Source: Nilaparvata lugens (lineage: Eukaryota > Arthropoda > Insecta > Hemiptera > Delphacidae). From it: DNA of 64,000 nt. The DNA is taken from NCBI RefSeq assembly GCF_014356525.2, contig NC_052507.1, positions 58,130,053-58,194,052 on the forward strand, read 5' to 3'. The notes below the pieces were generated by a model. The model did not search any database and was not told where the DNA came from. It worked only from the letters and a program-made list of their open reading frames with translations. A program made the position numbers and the translations under genes. Positions within the stretch are counted from its first letter, which is position 1, and each line of letters starts with the position of its first letter. Shown in pieces: positions 12,601-21,299 of this stretch.

Positions 12601-13005
12601 CTACTAATAAAAAAGAACAAAGTCTTTTGCCCGTTAGTAGGAAGCATAAATAAATGAGAATGAGAATAATGATTATATTTCTTCAGGGCGACGAGTTGAA
12701 AAATAATATCATAGTAACCTTTTTTAAAAGTTATATTAAGAAGTTTTTTTAGAGAAAGGGTACTATGGTATAATTTTTTAACTGAGAATGAGAATAAATT
12801 TATTTCACAATATAATACACTCACCTTTCCCTTTGGATATGACAATAGGCACTGGTTCATAATTGTTAGCATGAAACTTCTTCTCATTTTCTATAACTTG
12901 TTTCGAAGAGAGACTTCTTGATGGAGGGGATATTCCTCTGGCCACAATTGATTTGAACAGATTGTTTATTATACAATCACTGGTGCACTTTATTATTGTA
13001 GACAT
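451..13005 (-). CDS. OAT: Ornithine aminotransferase, mitochondrial; six coding exons
   Basis: This PLP enzyme moves the delta-amino group of ornithine to 2-oxoglutarate, giving glutamate semialdehyde and glutamate in the mitochondrial matrix. Coding exons in order are 13005-12825, 11101-10877, 9471-9248, 6917-6663, 3122-2867 and 614-451. All junctions are GT/AG and the phases agree (1,1,0,0,1). The total is 1305 nt, or 434 codons plus stop, close to the usual length of about 440. Recognisable family blocks are the WDVDGK start of the fold, [27 protein letters not shown], the Asp of WIDDEVQAG, the Schiff-base Lys of VLGKALAGG (near residue 287), [11 protein letters not shown] and the C-terminal DNGLVTRP and IIRFAPPL. 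The first 30 or so residues are basic and Ser-rich, as in a transit peptide. I see no frameshift or premature stop. The introns are long and loaded with mobile elements. Confidence 0.95.
691..731. repeat. (TCAC)n microsatellite
   Basis: About ten TCAC units in a row, followed by CGCATAACTAAAAATCTACC. That downstream motif looks like the start of a dispersed repeat family. Confidence 0.9.
1127..1350. repeat. Fold-back element with long near-perfect inverted ends
   Basis: The left end (ACTAGCCGTCAGGCTCGCTT onward) is repeated in inverse at the right end over about 45 bp. Inside are three more hairpins: CCCCCGACTGGAT against its complement (1186-1200/1271-1288), GCAGGC...GCCTGC at 1236-1258, and a perfect CCAGGGGGC-GGA-GCCCCCTGG at 1290-1310. 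It is non-coding and probably a non-autonomous mobile element. Confidence 0.75.
2867..3122 (-). CDS. OAT: OAT coding exon 5
   Basis: Residues 296 to about 380. It begins [10 protein letters not shown] and contains [21 protein letters not shown], the Thr/Gly cofactor loop contributed to the partner subunit. It then has [14 protein letters not shown] before donor GTGAGA at 2866. A plus-strand reading of the same stretch is open only by chance. Confidence 0.94.
3640..3840 (+). repeat. Probable LINE 3' end with (AATC)n tail
   Basis: AT-rich 3'UTR-like sequence ends in AATAAAGTACTC and five AATC units, the usual form of a target-primed LINE insertion tail. No RT coding remains. Confidence 0.5.
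3873..4745. mobile_element. Palindromic mariner-family relic
   Basis: Both ends carry the same terminal sequence (AATAAGTAACCGGACTGACC, inverted). The arms 3873-4240 and 4376-4745 are inverted copies of one another, so the element is a giant hairpin around a centre of about 135 bp. On the minus strand from about 4417 down, transposase text is readable: [10 protein letters not shown], the catalytic HHDNAP block and, after a shift, a PPD-type third Asp region. Only the C-terminal half of a transposase is present, and the other arm duplicates it in reverse. It sits in OAT intron 4. Confidence 0.85.
5549..6217 (+). repeat. Dispersed repeat, copy 1
   Basis: It starts near ATTAAACGAGCAACTTCTGT and ends with a small hairpin GAGCGAAGCTCGGTCCCCGATATT. 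Much of 5660-5850 (GGCTCTAACGATT, CATAGTAGGTT, GATTGCACTAGGTCT) reappears at 38950-39130, and the tail reappears at 39779-39806. A Helitron-like origin is possible because of the 3' hairpin, but no CTRR end is demonstrated. Confidence 0.6.
5925..6063. mobile_element. MITE with CCGGTTGCA..AAAAGCCGG termini
   Basis: Left TIR GCCGGTTGCAAAAAAGCCGG and right TIR in inverse (AACCGGCTTTTGTGCAACCG). It is about 139 bp, non-coding, and inserted inside the repeat at 5549-6217. Confidence 0.7.
6339..6480. mobile_element. Short hairpin MITE (TTTACTCACAA termini)
   Basis: TTTACTCACAA...GTTTCAACATT...CATTATCAAGT is followed by its inverse, forming a hairpin of about 120 bp. The terminal sequence (ATCTAAGTA.CC..TTTACTCACAA) is shared with the larger element at 33090-33558. 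Confidence 0.65.
6663..6917 (-). CDS. OAT: OAT coding exon 4 (PLP lysine)
   Basis: Residues 211 to 295, phase 0 at both ends. It holds [14 protein letters not shown], the PLP-ring-contacting Asp in [15 protein letters not shown], and [12 protein letters not shown] with the catalytic Lys. GC content is clearly above that of the flanking introns, as expected for conserved coding sequence. Confidence 0.95.
6938..7605. repeat. Three degenerate tandem copies of an intronic unit of about 120 bp
   Basis: Units begin near 6938, 7064 and 7493. Each reads about TTCAGGAATAAGTGTTTCAATATCC, then a GGCTACT..GTATTTACATA segment, then AAGTTGAAAACAGGGTA. The second unit is split by the MITE at 7084-7395. Confidence 0.7.
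7084..7395. mobile_element. MITE, 312 bp, AGCCGTGTCCA termini, TTT target duplication
   Basis: The ends are AGCCGTGTCCACACTGAACA and its inverse (TGTTCAGTATGGACACGGCT). The neighbouring tandem units give the empty site (GTGTTTCAATATCC), so the inserted length and the TTT duplication (7081-7083 and 7396-7398) can be read directly. The ORFs in it are incidental. Confidence 0.8.
7610..8400 (+). repeat. Purine-rich (GA) tract in OAT intron 3
   Basis: Low-complexity GAAGAAGAGG-type sequence for nearly 800 bp, interrupted near 7750-7810. The pyrimidine strand is the OAT sense strand. Reading frames of up to 137 codons here have biased composition and no domain. Confidence 0.75.
8578..9219 (+). mobile_element. 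5'-truncated LINE, C-terminal RT tail and 3'UTR
   Basis: After a frameshift, a reading of the form [15 protein letters not shown] ... [15 protein letters not shown] gives the usual C-terminal end of LINE ORF2. A 3'UTR follows and ends in GAATGAATAAATAAATAAATA. Confidence 0.6.
9248..9471 (-). CDS. OAT: OAT coding exon 3
   Basis: Residues 136 to 210. It begins [17 protein letters not shown], the cofactor-phosphate region of class III aminotransferases, and ends [10 protein letters not shown]. Acceptor CTTGTAG, donor GTGAGTG. It follows an MNTG split codon from exon 2. Confidence 0.93.
9950..10490 (+). repeat. Second purine-rich tract, OAT intron 2
   Basis: GA-rich sequence resembling 7610-8400, with no credible protein. 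The remainder of intron 2 (9472-10876) shows nothing further. Confidence 0.55.
10877..11101 (-). CDS. OAT: OAT coding exon 2
   Basis: Residues 61 to 135. The acceptor TTTTCCCAG is followed by a [15 protein letters not shown] segment, then NQGHCHPRI and [12 protein letters not shown], all typical of the OAT large domain. The donor is GTAAAAT at 10876. Codon phase 1 on both sides joins exactly to its neighbours. Confidence 0.93.
11102..12824. other. OAT intron 1, AT-rich, nothing recognised
   Basis: It is strongly AT-rich, with only short chance ORFs. I see no repeat ends, RNA gene or exon in it. Confidence 0.6.
12825..13005 (-). CDS. OAT: OAT coding exon 1 (transit peptide and N-terminus)
   Basis: Residues 1 to 60. 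The ATG at 13003-13005 is the first in-frame ATG after a likely splice acceptor at 13016-13017. The upstream in-frame codon at 13024-13026 is TTG, not ATG. The exon starts [10 protein letters not shown] and ends SKGKG split by the donor GTGAG at 12824-12820. [17 protein letters not shown] aligns with the region before the WDV motif in OAT. Confidence 0.9.
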
Positions 13006-13030
13006 CTTGTCTGTCCTGGTGTTCAAAATA
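13006..13030 (-). promoter_or_regulatory. OAT: Splice acceptor of a 5'UTR intron of OAT
   Basis: The minus strand reads a T-rich tract, then GAACACCAG followed by GACAGACAAG and the ATG. The AG lies at 13017-13016, so only ten noncoding bases precede the ATG in this exon. A noncoding first exon therefore probably lies further upstream (higher coordinates). The LINE at 13064-16690 would then sit inside that intron and not in the promoter. Confidence 0.5.
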
Positions 13031-13632
13031 AAAAAGATGAAAATGAAATATTTCCAATAATAGAATAGAATAGAATAGAATAGAAACTTTTATTTGCCAT
13101 AAAAAATTAAAATAAATACAAAAAATAGTGAACAATAGATTACAAATCTCAACAAAAGAAAAGCAAAAGTAACATTGTGTTCAAATACAAGCAAACATAA
13201 TATTATGGCAAATGTACTGGGCGCAAAGGAATGAAATTTCTGTCCGCGCATAGGAGTATCAATAAATCTCTAAAATTACAATACAAGGACTATTTTTTGA
13301 AAATAAACTGAAAAAAAAACATCCATAATATAATGAGTAAGTTAATGAAAAAGAAACATTGTTATAAGAGTAATGAGAGTAATGAGGTCTATAATTAGAA
13401 AAAAAACATGTGATTAATATAATTAATTAATGTTCAGAATTAAACCAGCAATCATATAACCCAGGAATAGAAAGGTGGATAGAGCTAAGAAAAATAGTAA
13501 TTGAATAGAACTTAGAAAATAGCAGCAACTGCCAAAAATACAATAACAGTTATGCAACCTAATAACCTGAAAGCTATATTATGTTGAAATGCCAGATCTT
13601 AGAAATATGAAGCTAAGGGAATATTGAATAGA

Positions 13633-15873
13633 TTATCTTAGGATGTGGTACCAACTTTCAATCACATCAATATTGAGAGCCAAGATTATCTTCTTCACTT
13701 TTCTTTTGAAAATTGGGAGAGGATAACTAGCAGAAGCAATATCCTGAGGCAGTTGCTTGAAAAATCTTCCTTGCAGGAAACAGAAAGACTTTTGGAAAAA
13801 AGTACTATGAGGTCTAGGAATGGGAAACCTTTCAGCAAACCTAGTTCTCCTATCATTGGCCTCGTGCCCCAAGGTAGCGCCTTCATTCCCACTAGACCAA
13901 TAGAATTGAGATAATACCTTGAAAACATACAAGTGTCTCAGAGGCAAAATTTTCATAGACTGAAAAGAAGAGAATAAATCCAGATTTTCTTGATTATCAA
14001 CTATTGCTCTTACTAAGGCTCTCTGGAGTGACAATACAGGCTTCAAATGGGTTATGTAAGTACTTCCCCAACAAACTAATCCATATGAGAGACGAGACTG
14101 AGCAAGGGCAAAATAGAGGTCTCTCAGAACAAATGTTGGACACAAGTTTCTAAGACTGAAAACCCTATGTAGAAGGCAACGCAAGTATTTTTTCATTGAC
14201 TCTATCTGGTTTTTCCACAATAAATCATCATCAACGGTAATGCCAAGATACTTTACACTTCTCTCTTGATTTATAATTCCACAGCCACAATCAACTTCAT
14301 TGCAACCAACAAAATGAAACTTCAAGGGCTGGATAAGCATGAATGAAGATGCAATCCCAAAATTCAGGTAGATGGTTTTCTCAAGGTTCAGGCTCAATTT
14401 ATTGTATGCAAACCACACAGAAATCAAGCGAAGGTCATTTGACATCTGATCATACAGATCCGAATCTGAGGTTGCACCATAAGAAAGGGCAGTGTCATCA
14501 GCAAAAACTGTGAACCTTCCACTGAAAGGGCCATGATACAGGTCATTAATATACACCAGGAACAGGATAGGTCCCAATACAGAGCCTTGTGGAACTCCAC
14601 AATCCACCATAAGAAGTGGACTAGAACTCAAGCCAATGCTAACTGCCTGAGACCGTTCAGAAAGGTATGAATAGAACCAAGTTAGAGGCAAACCACGAAT
14701 ACCAGCTGCTTCCAATTTCCTAATGAGTGTTGCATGGTCAACCGTGTCAAAGGCTTTCCGAATGTCCAAAAACAAGCCAGATACTCTTCTCACCTCTCTA
14801 TTATTGATGTTCAAACATATCTCTGAAATGAACTTTCTCAAAGCTAACTCAGTTCCTAGGCCCTCTCTAAAACCAAATTGGCAATTTGAGAAAAAATTAG
14901 TTGAATTTAGGAAAGTCAACAAGCGATTTTTGATCAGTTTTTCAAATATAACTGAGAAAACAGAGAGAAGAGAAATGGATCTATAATTCTGGATTAATTT
15001 TGGGTTACCTTTTTTGGGAATTGGAACTACTTTCGCAATTTTGAGTTTACATGGAAAAACACCCTCAGAAATGCTTAAATTAAATATGAAACATAACACT
15101 GGACTGATGATTGTGCTTATTTTCTTGACCATGACTGATGAGTATCCATCGATGCCAGGGGCCTTAGGGTTTTTCAGGGATGCAATGACTTTTTCAATCT
15201 CCAAAGAAGAAATCGGATACCAAAACAGTGATCTATCACAACGTGGCTCTCTGAAAACATTGTTATAGTCGTTCAACGCTTGCTGAGGAAAAGGGGGTGG
15301 AACAGCAGACTTAGGTGCAGAGACAAAGTATTCATTGAACATATTAGCAACCTCTGAATCTTCACTTACAACACCATCCTCGGTTACCAAATTGAATTTA
15401 CTTTTCTTGGCTCCTCTTCCAATCAATTCATTGATAAGTTTCCACTGTTTTTTGGAATTACCTCTTACAGTCTGGAACCGATCATAGTAATATCTCTCCT
15501 TTGCTATCTTTACCCACATTTTTATCTTGTTCCTCAAAGTAACAAATTCATGTTTCAATCTGATGTTCTCAGGCTCATTCATTGTCTTCTTATATAATTT
15601 GTCCCTTGACCGAATAGCTTCACAAAGTCCACTGTTCATCCAAGGCTTCAATAATCGTTGCTTGTGATTTATTTGAGTGGACTTAGTGACCTTAGATGAT
15701 TGAATGGCAGAGTCCAAAACATAACAAAAACAATTATATGCGTGATTAACACTTTCGGCACTGAATACAACAGACCAATCTTGGATTGTAAGTAATCCTG
15801 TGAGAACATCCCAATTTGAAATGAACCAAAATTCACCCCTGGCCGAGACTTTTTTGCCAGCATAGAAAGACAC
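13633..15873 (-). CDS. LINE ORF2 reverse transcriptase (746-codon open frame)
   Basis: This is the reverse transcriptase half of a non-LTR retrotransposon ORF2, which primes on nicked target DNA. In order it has the linker with WMNSGLCEAIRSRDKLYKK, fingers with LKNPKAPGIDGYSS and NYRSISLLSVFSVIFEKL, motif A FLDIRKAFDTVDH, GVPQGSVLGPILFLVYINDL, the active site VFADDTALS, and the thumb with KYLGITVDDDL. The C-terminus has the family's usual conserved tail. The catalytic residues all look intact and the frame is open, so this is one of the youngest elements in the window. The endonuclease lies in other frames at 15669-16573. Confidence 0.88.
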   Translation of the reverse strand: MSFYAGKKVSARGEFWFISNWDVLTGLLTIQDWSVVFSAESVNHAYNCFCYVLDSAIQSSKVTKSTQINHKQRLLKPWMNSGLCEAIRSRDKLYKKTMNEPENIRLKHEFVTLRNKIKMWVKIAKERYYYDRFQTVRGNSKKQWKLINELIGRGAKKSKFNLVTEDGVVSEDSEVANMFNEYFVSAPKSAVPPPFPQQALNDYNNVFREPRCDRSLFWYPISSLEIEKVIASLKNPKAPGIDGYSSVMVKKISTIISPVLCFIFNLSISEGVFPCKLKIAKVVPIPKKGNPKLIQNYRSISLLSVFSVIFEKLIKNRLLTFLNSTNFFSNCQFGFREGLGTELALRKFISEICLNINNREVRRVSGLFLDIRKAFDTVDHATLIRKLEAAGIRGLPLTWFYSYLSERSQAVSIGLSSSPLLMVDCGVPQGSVLGPILFLVYINDLYHGPFSGRFTVFADDTALSYGATSDSDLYDQMSNDLRLISVWFAYNKLSLNLEKTIYLNFGIASSFMLIQPLKFHFVGCNEVDCGCGIINQERSVKYLGITVDDDLLWKNQIESMKKYLRCLLHRVFSLRNLCPTFVLRDLYFALAQSRLSYGLVCWGSTYITHLKPVLSLQRALVRAIVDNQENLDLFSSFQSMKILPLRHLYVFKVLSQFYWSSGNEGATLGHEANDRRTRFAERFPIPRPHSTFFQKSFCFLQGRFFKQLPQDIASASYPLPIFKRKVKKIILALNIDVIESWYHILR

Positions 15874-16573
15874 ACAGCTCTGTGATCACTTATAGAGACC
15901 TCAAGAACAGCAGAGCGCGCAGAAGATGGACCAACACCTCTCAGCAACACATGATCAATGCACGTTGAAGTATTTTCCGTGACACACGTGTATCAATATC
16001 AATCAAATTTTCAAGACCACTAGAAGAGATTATTTCAAAGTACCTGTCGCTAATTCGATCAGAATTATTAACATTTATATTAAAATCACCAATACATACA
16101 ACAACCGAACTCTTAATGCTACTCAACATATCACTAAAATCAGTCAAGAAACGATCAACCGGAACTCCATGCCATCTATAAATTCCTATCAGAGTGAAGC
16201 AAACATTATTGTACACACATTCAAATATAAGAGAATCTGCCCCATCAATCTGTCTAGCTACTGTGCAACAGGTGAATTCCTCCTTGTGATAAACAACAAT
16301 ACCACCACATCTGTTATCATTACATGAGAATAAAGTAACATAACCCTTAATATCATATATATTTATATTTACATCAGGCTGGATCCACGCTTCAGACAAA
16401 ACAATAAAATCTGGTTTCATTTCTAAATTGTTCAAGTATAACAAAAATTCATCAAAATTTCTATTAATGCTTTGAATATTCATATGGAAAAAAATAAGAC
16501 TCTCATCACTCTTAAAATATTCATTAAAGTCCTCAATTGAAGTTAAATATTTACATTCAAAATCATTGTTCAT
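15669..16573 (-). pseudogene. LINE endonuclease domain, frameshifted from its RT
   Basis: The frame 16573-15941 carries the exonuclease/endonuclease/phosphatase fold: FFHMNIQSINRNFDEF, VLSEAWI, GGIVVYHKEE, IGIYR and CIGDFNINVNN. It shifts near 15945 into a frame with SISDHRAVCLSM (the SDH catalytic motif) and again near 15870 into the RT frame. At least two single-base lesions therefore separate endonuclease and RT. An unspliced element needs the two in one frame, so this copy is probably inactive. Confidence 0.8.
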
Positions 16574-17277
16574 AGTATAAAGTTTCTACTAAATGAAAAA
16601 AAAGAGAAATGAAAACGAAACACTGGAAAAAATAGAAAAAAAAGAAGTTTTCGTAGTCTCGACCGCACTAACAAGACTGAATGACTCAAAAAGTAGTTTT
16701 ATCTAATAAAGGAACAAGTAATGGAAGTAGAATAAAACATTTTTAGGTATAGAATAAACTATTGGATTATGACTTGAGAGAAGGTTATAAGGAAGACTCC
16801 TTATAACCCAGTAAGATATTCGTATAAGATACGTATATGATTCAAACCTGGAATAGGATGAAATTATTAAAAAATTGAAAGAAAGAATTTAAACTAGACC
16901 ATACCTACAAACCTATTGAAGTTTTTTTTTTCCAAAGGGCTCAAATTGACTAGGACCTGAATATAGAATAGTTTCTAAAATATTTAGAGTAATTCAATGT
17001 AAAAATAAACCACTAGTTACATCAATTAAATTCACTTGGAAAACAATATCAAACTTAAACCCTTTAGTAACAAATTGATCCAAAATGAGCTCAGAATATA
17101 AATAATCTAGATAGTCTACAACAAATAAATTAAGAATCATGCAGATTGATAATCTCAAGCAATCACTGTTATGAATAGATAAGAATCACAACCTCTAAGA
17201 ATTGATAAGAGTTTATCTACTTCGATTAAATTCATCTCGATTAATAGAAAAATAGAATCAAACTAGAGGCATTTGAA

Positions 17278-17616
17278 TTGTGGCTCTACCGGAGGATGCT
17301 GAGGGTGTCATGGGTGGACCATGTCTCTAATGAAGAAATTCTAAGAAGAATGGGAAAGGGAAAAGAAATTCTCAATACTGTAAAAGCGAGGAAGCTCAAA
17401 TATCTCGGACATATAATGAGAAACGGAAGCAGATACGAGCTACTCCAACTTGTATTGCAGGGCAAGGTAGAAAGTAAAAGAGGTCCTGGAAGAAGGAGAA
17501 TATCGTGGCTTAGGAACCTGAGGACATGGTATGGAATGAGCACAGCACAGCTGTTCAGGGCGGCAGTCAACAGGGTCATCATAGCCAGAATGGTTGCCAA
17601 CATCCGGAACGGATAG
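17278..17616 (+). pseudogene. RTE-type retrotransposon C-terminal fragment
   Basis: The 112-codon frame has the tail seen in RTE-like RTs: LYRRMLRVSWVDHVSNEEIL, KYLGHIMRNG, GKVESKRGPGRRRISWLRNL and an ending with VNRVIIARMVANIRNG. Nothing of the endonuclease or catalytic RT core is present. It lies between the LINE ORF2 at 13064-16690 and the PHD-type ORF1 at 18763-19685. Confidence 0.75.
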
Positions 17617-17740
17617 GAACCAAAAGAAGAAGAAATAGAAAAATAAGTGGAAATAGAAATTCAAGTTGCATTGACAAATAATACGGTATTCAATAACAAA
17701 ATTCTAATTACCTCAAAATAATGATAAAAATATTCAAAAT

Positions 17741-18378
17741 ATTCTAATATGATTATTTAATCTTAACTGTTATCAGTCCTATTATTCTCTAAAGATGTAT
17801 ATTCTGTGATATAGCCTATGGTATTTTAACTTATTCATAAATTAGGCCATTATAAATGCAATATTACAATTGTCAGAAGCTGTACAATATCAAATTCCGG
17901 AATCTAATTCAATATTATTACAGAATCAGTGATCAGATTAGAGAGAATAATATTGATTGTGCCAAATAGTTAATTATCTTAGAAGTGAAATATTCTCCAA
18001 ATTCATGTATTTACCGAAAAAATTGAAAAATAACAATAATATACACATACATAAATATAATCTTAGACCATTAGTGTCCACTATATTAATATCATAATAT
18101 TATAATAAGTATAGAATCATATATATTATAATAAGTGTAGAACATCTTCATGATAACAGTAGGCTATATGTTGACTGTATCAGATTTATCGTTGAGATAT
18201 AGTATTTATTTTGAGGTATACGATTTATTTGAGGTAAAGTCTAATATGATTATTCAATATAACTGTAATCAGTCCTATTATTCTCCAAAAATGTATATTC
18301 TGTGATATAAATATATTTTTTAATTATTTTTTTTTAATTATTTATAAATTAGGCCATTATAAATGCAATATTACAATG
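17741..18378. repeat. Direct repeat pair of about 130 bp
   Basis: 17741-17870 and 18240-18378 share TCTAATATGATTATT.AAT, CAGTCCTATTATTCTC, ATGTATATTCTGTGATAT and TTAGGCCATTATAAATGCAA. They are separated by about 370 bp of AT-rich sequence with no recognisable gene. Confidence 0.65.
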
Positions 18379-18762
18379 TATTATCAGAGATGTAATATAC
18401 TATTTCATTATGAATGGATTGAAGTAATGATTCCAAATCAAAGATAAAATAGGTACTGAGCTAAATCCTGTACATCCCGAAAAAACATTTTACTGATATG
18501 ATAAGTGCTACCTGTTATCTAAGTATTCTCACAGCTATTGATAGCTTAAATACAAACAATAGGAGAACAGGATAATAATGAACGAAATAAAATTTCATTA
18601 TTATCAATATAGAAGTCCAATAATTGAACTTCTATAAAGGAAAACTCAACTGAATAAGATACCGTACTAACCTAGGCACATTGATATGACACTTCCAACT
18701 ACACACACGTCCAAAATAAATAGACACATCATACATGAGTAAGGCAATCATGAAGAAGTCTA

Positions 18763-19685
18763 TTCTCGAAACTGCTCAAGATCATTCTCCGATTTGATAA
18801 TGAAAATTTTTCCGTCGTCTACCTTCCTAACTTGACTCGACCCGCTCGATCGCACCACACATGACGCACCAATCCGCTCTTCTGCAGCTCTCTTGAAGCG
18901 TTGAAAAGTTTTCTCTGGCCCTTGGAAAGCGCCATATTGACGAAGATCCGGCCATCCCCATTCAGGTTGATTGACTTGGGAGTGAGTTTCTTCTTCTTGT
19001 TTCTTTCAAGTAAAAGATGAGCATCAGTTCGACGTACGAATTTGACATGAAGTGTAGGGGGGCGACCTCCACTCGGCTTTCCCAGTCTATGAGCGCAGTC
19101 ATTGATTCACTGTTCAAATTAATGTCCAGCGCGCGACCCAACGAGGTAACAATCTGAACAACATCTTCACCAACGCTTTCAGGAATACATGAATTTGAAC
19201 GGAATTTAGACGGGAGTATTGATCACGCTCTTCAAGAAGCGCTAATATTTTGATGTTTTCAGCTTTCACTTTTGCGTAATCACTCTTCAATGAATCAATG
19301 GAATCCTGTTGCAGCTTAATCTTTTCATTAAGTAGTTGTTACTAGCGATATGGTCATCGAGTTTTTTCTCTAGATTTTTCTGAGAAGCTATAATGTCCAT
19401 CTTGAATTTTTCAAACAGCGAAACAAGAGTATCCCGATCAATCACTTCACGAGTCGGATTCTCCTTATGAATAGATTTCACCGGTGTAGAGTCCGATTGT
19501 GAACGTAAACGTCTCTCATTGGAAAAGCAACTATCACACGACCACGATTTGGTTGACAAAATTTCAATTTCAGAGTCATCAAGTTTCAGACACTTGCCGT
19601 GAAAAGAAGACCGGCACTGAGAGCACTGAAGTTGATTTTTCTCGTTTCTTTTAATTGATACTAAGCACTTACCACACACAGACAT
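18763..19685 (-). pseudogene. LINE ORF1 with PHD-like finger and FP-like C-terminus, broken
   Basis: The ATG is at 19683-19685. The N-terminus has paired Cys/His (CGKCLVSIKRNEKNQLQCSQ ... FHGKCLK ... WSCDSCF), a PHD-type finger. A Lys/Glu-rich helix with coiled-coil character follows (LVSLFEKFKMDIIASQKNLE). After 19287 the frame is lost, but C-terminal pieces remain readable in shifted frames, among them FKRAAEERIGASCVVRSSGS near 18880 and a KVDDGKIFIIKSENDLEQFR end, as in Baculo_FP-like LINE ORF1s. It probably begins near 19850 with a 5'UTR. It is the same class as the ORF1 at 26135. Confidence 0.7.
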
Positions 19686-19869
19686 GGTTAGAAAAGTGAA
19701 TAACCGATTCTAAAAATTGCAAGAATTTCAGTGTTAAACAATACAACGATGGAAAGTTCCAATTCAACAGTTTACGCGAGTCAGTATCAGTCAGATAAGA
19801 TACGGTCAACGGAGCATTTAACAAATCAACCGTTCACTACGACTGCCTAGTCGATACTGATCAAAGATT

Positions 19870-20780
19870 GCTTAATAATAGTGATTCCAGCAGTTGGCCA
19901 ACTACAATTTCCATTTAATCTTTTTCATCTGAGATTGTAATTATCACTTGAATAGACCCCAAATTATTTCCTGTTGAGAATGAAATACTAAAATTTATAT
20001 TATTCATTCATAACTCCAATAAGTAGAATCACTTCACTTATATGGGCTACTCTATTCAAATTAATAAAAGCAATATAAAAACGTGTAGTACCCTTCTATT
20101 AAAAACTTCAATTTGAGGGTACTACAAGTTTTTATATTATTGTTTTTATTAACTCCAATAAGTAATCTTCCATCATTTCTTGTTGGAAATTGAATATTAT
20201 TACATTGTCATATATGTTTGAAAAGAGAATAGTCTACATGTAAAATATTTCTGCATTTATTCTGCATTGCTTTATATAGTTTGAAAAAAAATATAGTGTT
20301 GAAAAATCTAGGGTGTGTTTCAGAGATTAACAGCAATAATTCATACATTCAAAGGGATTGGAATTCATGAATGCTCGATCACGAACAATGCTCCATGAAA
20401 ATTCAGAAGTCCTATGAATGTGGAACATATGGGACACTACAAAAATTCAATTTTCGCCTTACCATAGTGTTCTATCTCCTATATTACAAGACTAGGGTAA
20501 TCAATTTCAACAAGACAAGTCCAGATTCACTGTATCAGACATTAGGCCTACAATACATTTTTTGATCAGAGATCCTTGATAGAGATATTTTTTGATATTT
20601 GAAGCATCCAGTAACCTCTTATTGAAGGGGTATAAATGACTTGTCATGTCAATTTTAAAGTTAAGTCATTTTAATTTTCAATTGATAAAAACATTATTGG
20701 AGGATACATAAATCAGCTATTTTAGCTACATTTAATTAGCTATTTTCTAATTCACGTATATTTTTTTGAATTCTGATATT
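19870..20780. other. AT-rich spacer with a small hairpin
   Basis: At 20063-20150, AATAAAAGCAATATAAAAAC..TGTAGTACCCT is followed by its inverse, an imperfect 88 bp hairpin. The phrase TAACTCCAATAAGTA occurs on both sides of it. Nothing else is recognised. Confidence 0.5.
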
Positions 20781-21290
20781 TTTACATGTTATCAGGCAAG
20801 GCATCATAGAATCTGATACCCATACTCCTAACCCCTATAGTGAAAAGAGTAGTTCGTTCGATGATGATCATCTCTAAGATGAGGCGTCTCTTTGTTTCGT
20901 AAAAATGTATTGCCGATCCTCTTGTCATATCGCTCTATTTTTTTTTTAATAAGGAAATACATTCATAAATGGGAAGACTGAGAAGAGGGAAAATTCCCAG
21001 TTCCTTGAAGAATGGCCGGCAGCTTGTTCTCACTGTTTAATCTACCGAATGGATTCTGTAGATTCTGTATTGATCAGATGTTCCCCCAGAATGCCACTTC
21101 ATATGATATGAGGGAATGGAACAATGCATAGTGGACGCTTTTCAAATTATGAATATTTGACAAACCTCTAACACTTCGAATTATAAAGACAGCAGAGTTC
21201 AGTCTCCTACTCAAATAATCGATATGAGGCCTCCACGACAATCCACTATCAAAATCATTACCTACTCCCAGCATCTCTATTAAGCTGAGA
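20780..21290 (-). pseudogene. LINE RT C-terminal fragment
   Basis: The 21274-21074 frame reads LSWRPHIDYLSRRLNSAVFI and later HYALFHSLISYEVAFWGNI, the standard post-catalytic LINE block. Further down, in another frame, TIGVRSMGIRFYDALPDNM gives the C-terminal 'NxLP' block. It is truncated at both ends and decayed. Confidence 0.7.
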
Positions 21291-21299
21291 ATTAACTTG

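Larger units (their letters stand above)
13064..16690 (-). mobile_element. LINE (Jockey/CR1-like) with long ORF2, minus strand
   Basis: The 3' tail is (TTCTA)n at 13064-13083, in minus-strand reading. The 5' end is probably near 16687, where the minus strand reads CATTCAGTCTTGTTAGTGCG, a Jockey-like start. The body is an apurinic endonuclease plus reverse transcriptase ORF2 with one break. No ORF1 is attached, so it is either ORF2-only or incomplete. The tail ends 59 bp upstream of the OAT ATG. Confidence 0.85.

Noticed and set aside
12531..12887. 118-codon minus-strand ORF
   Set aside because: AT-rich intronic reading that overlaps OAT exon 1 in another frame; hydrophobic composition with no motif.
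13003..13026. Upstream start for OAT giving seven extra residues
   Set aside because: The codon at 13024-13026 is TTG, and a splice acceptor falls between it and the true ATG.
13064..19870. A single LINE with a 2 kb gap between ORF1 and ORF2
   Set aside because: A 5'UTR-like start at about 16687, an unrelated RTE fragment and repeats lie between, so the ORF1 and ORF2 are more likely from two insertions.
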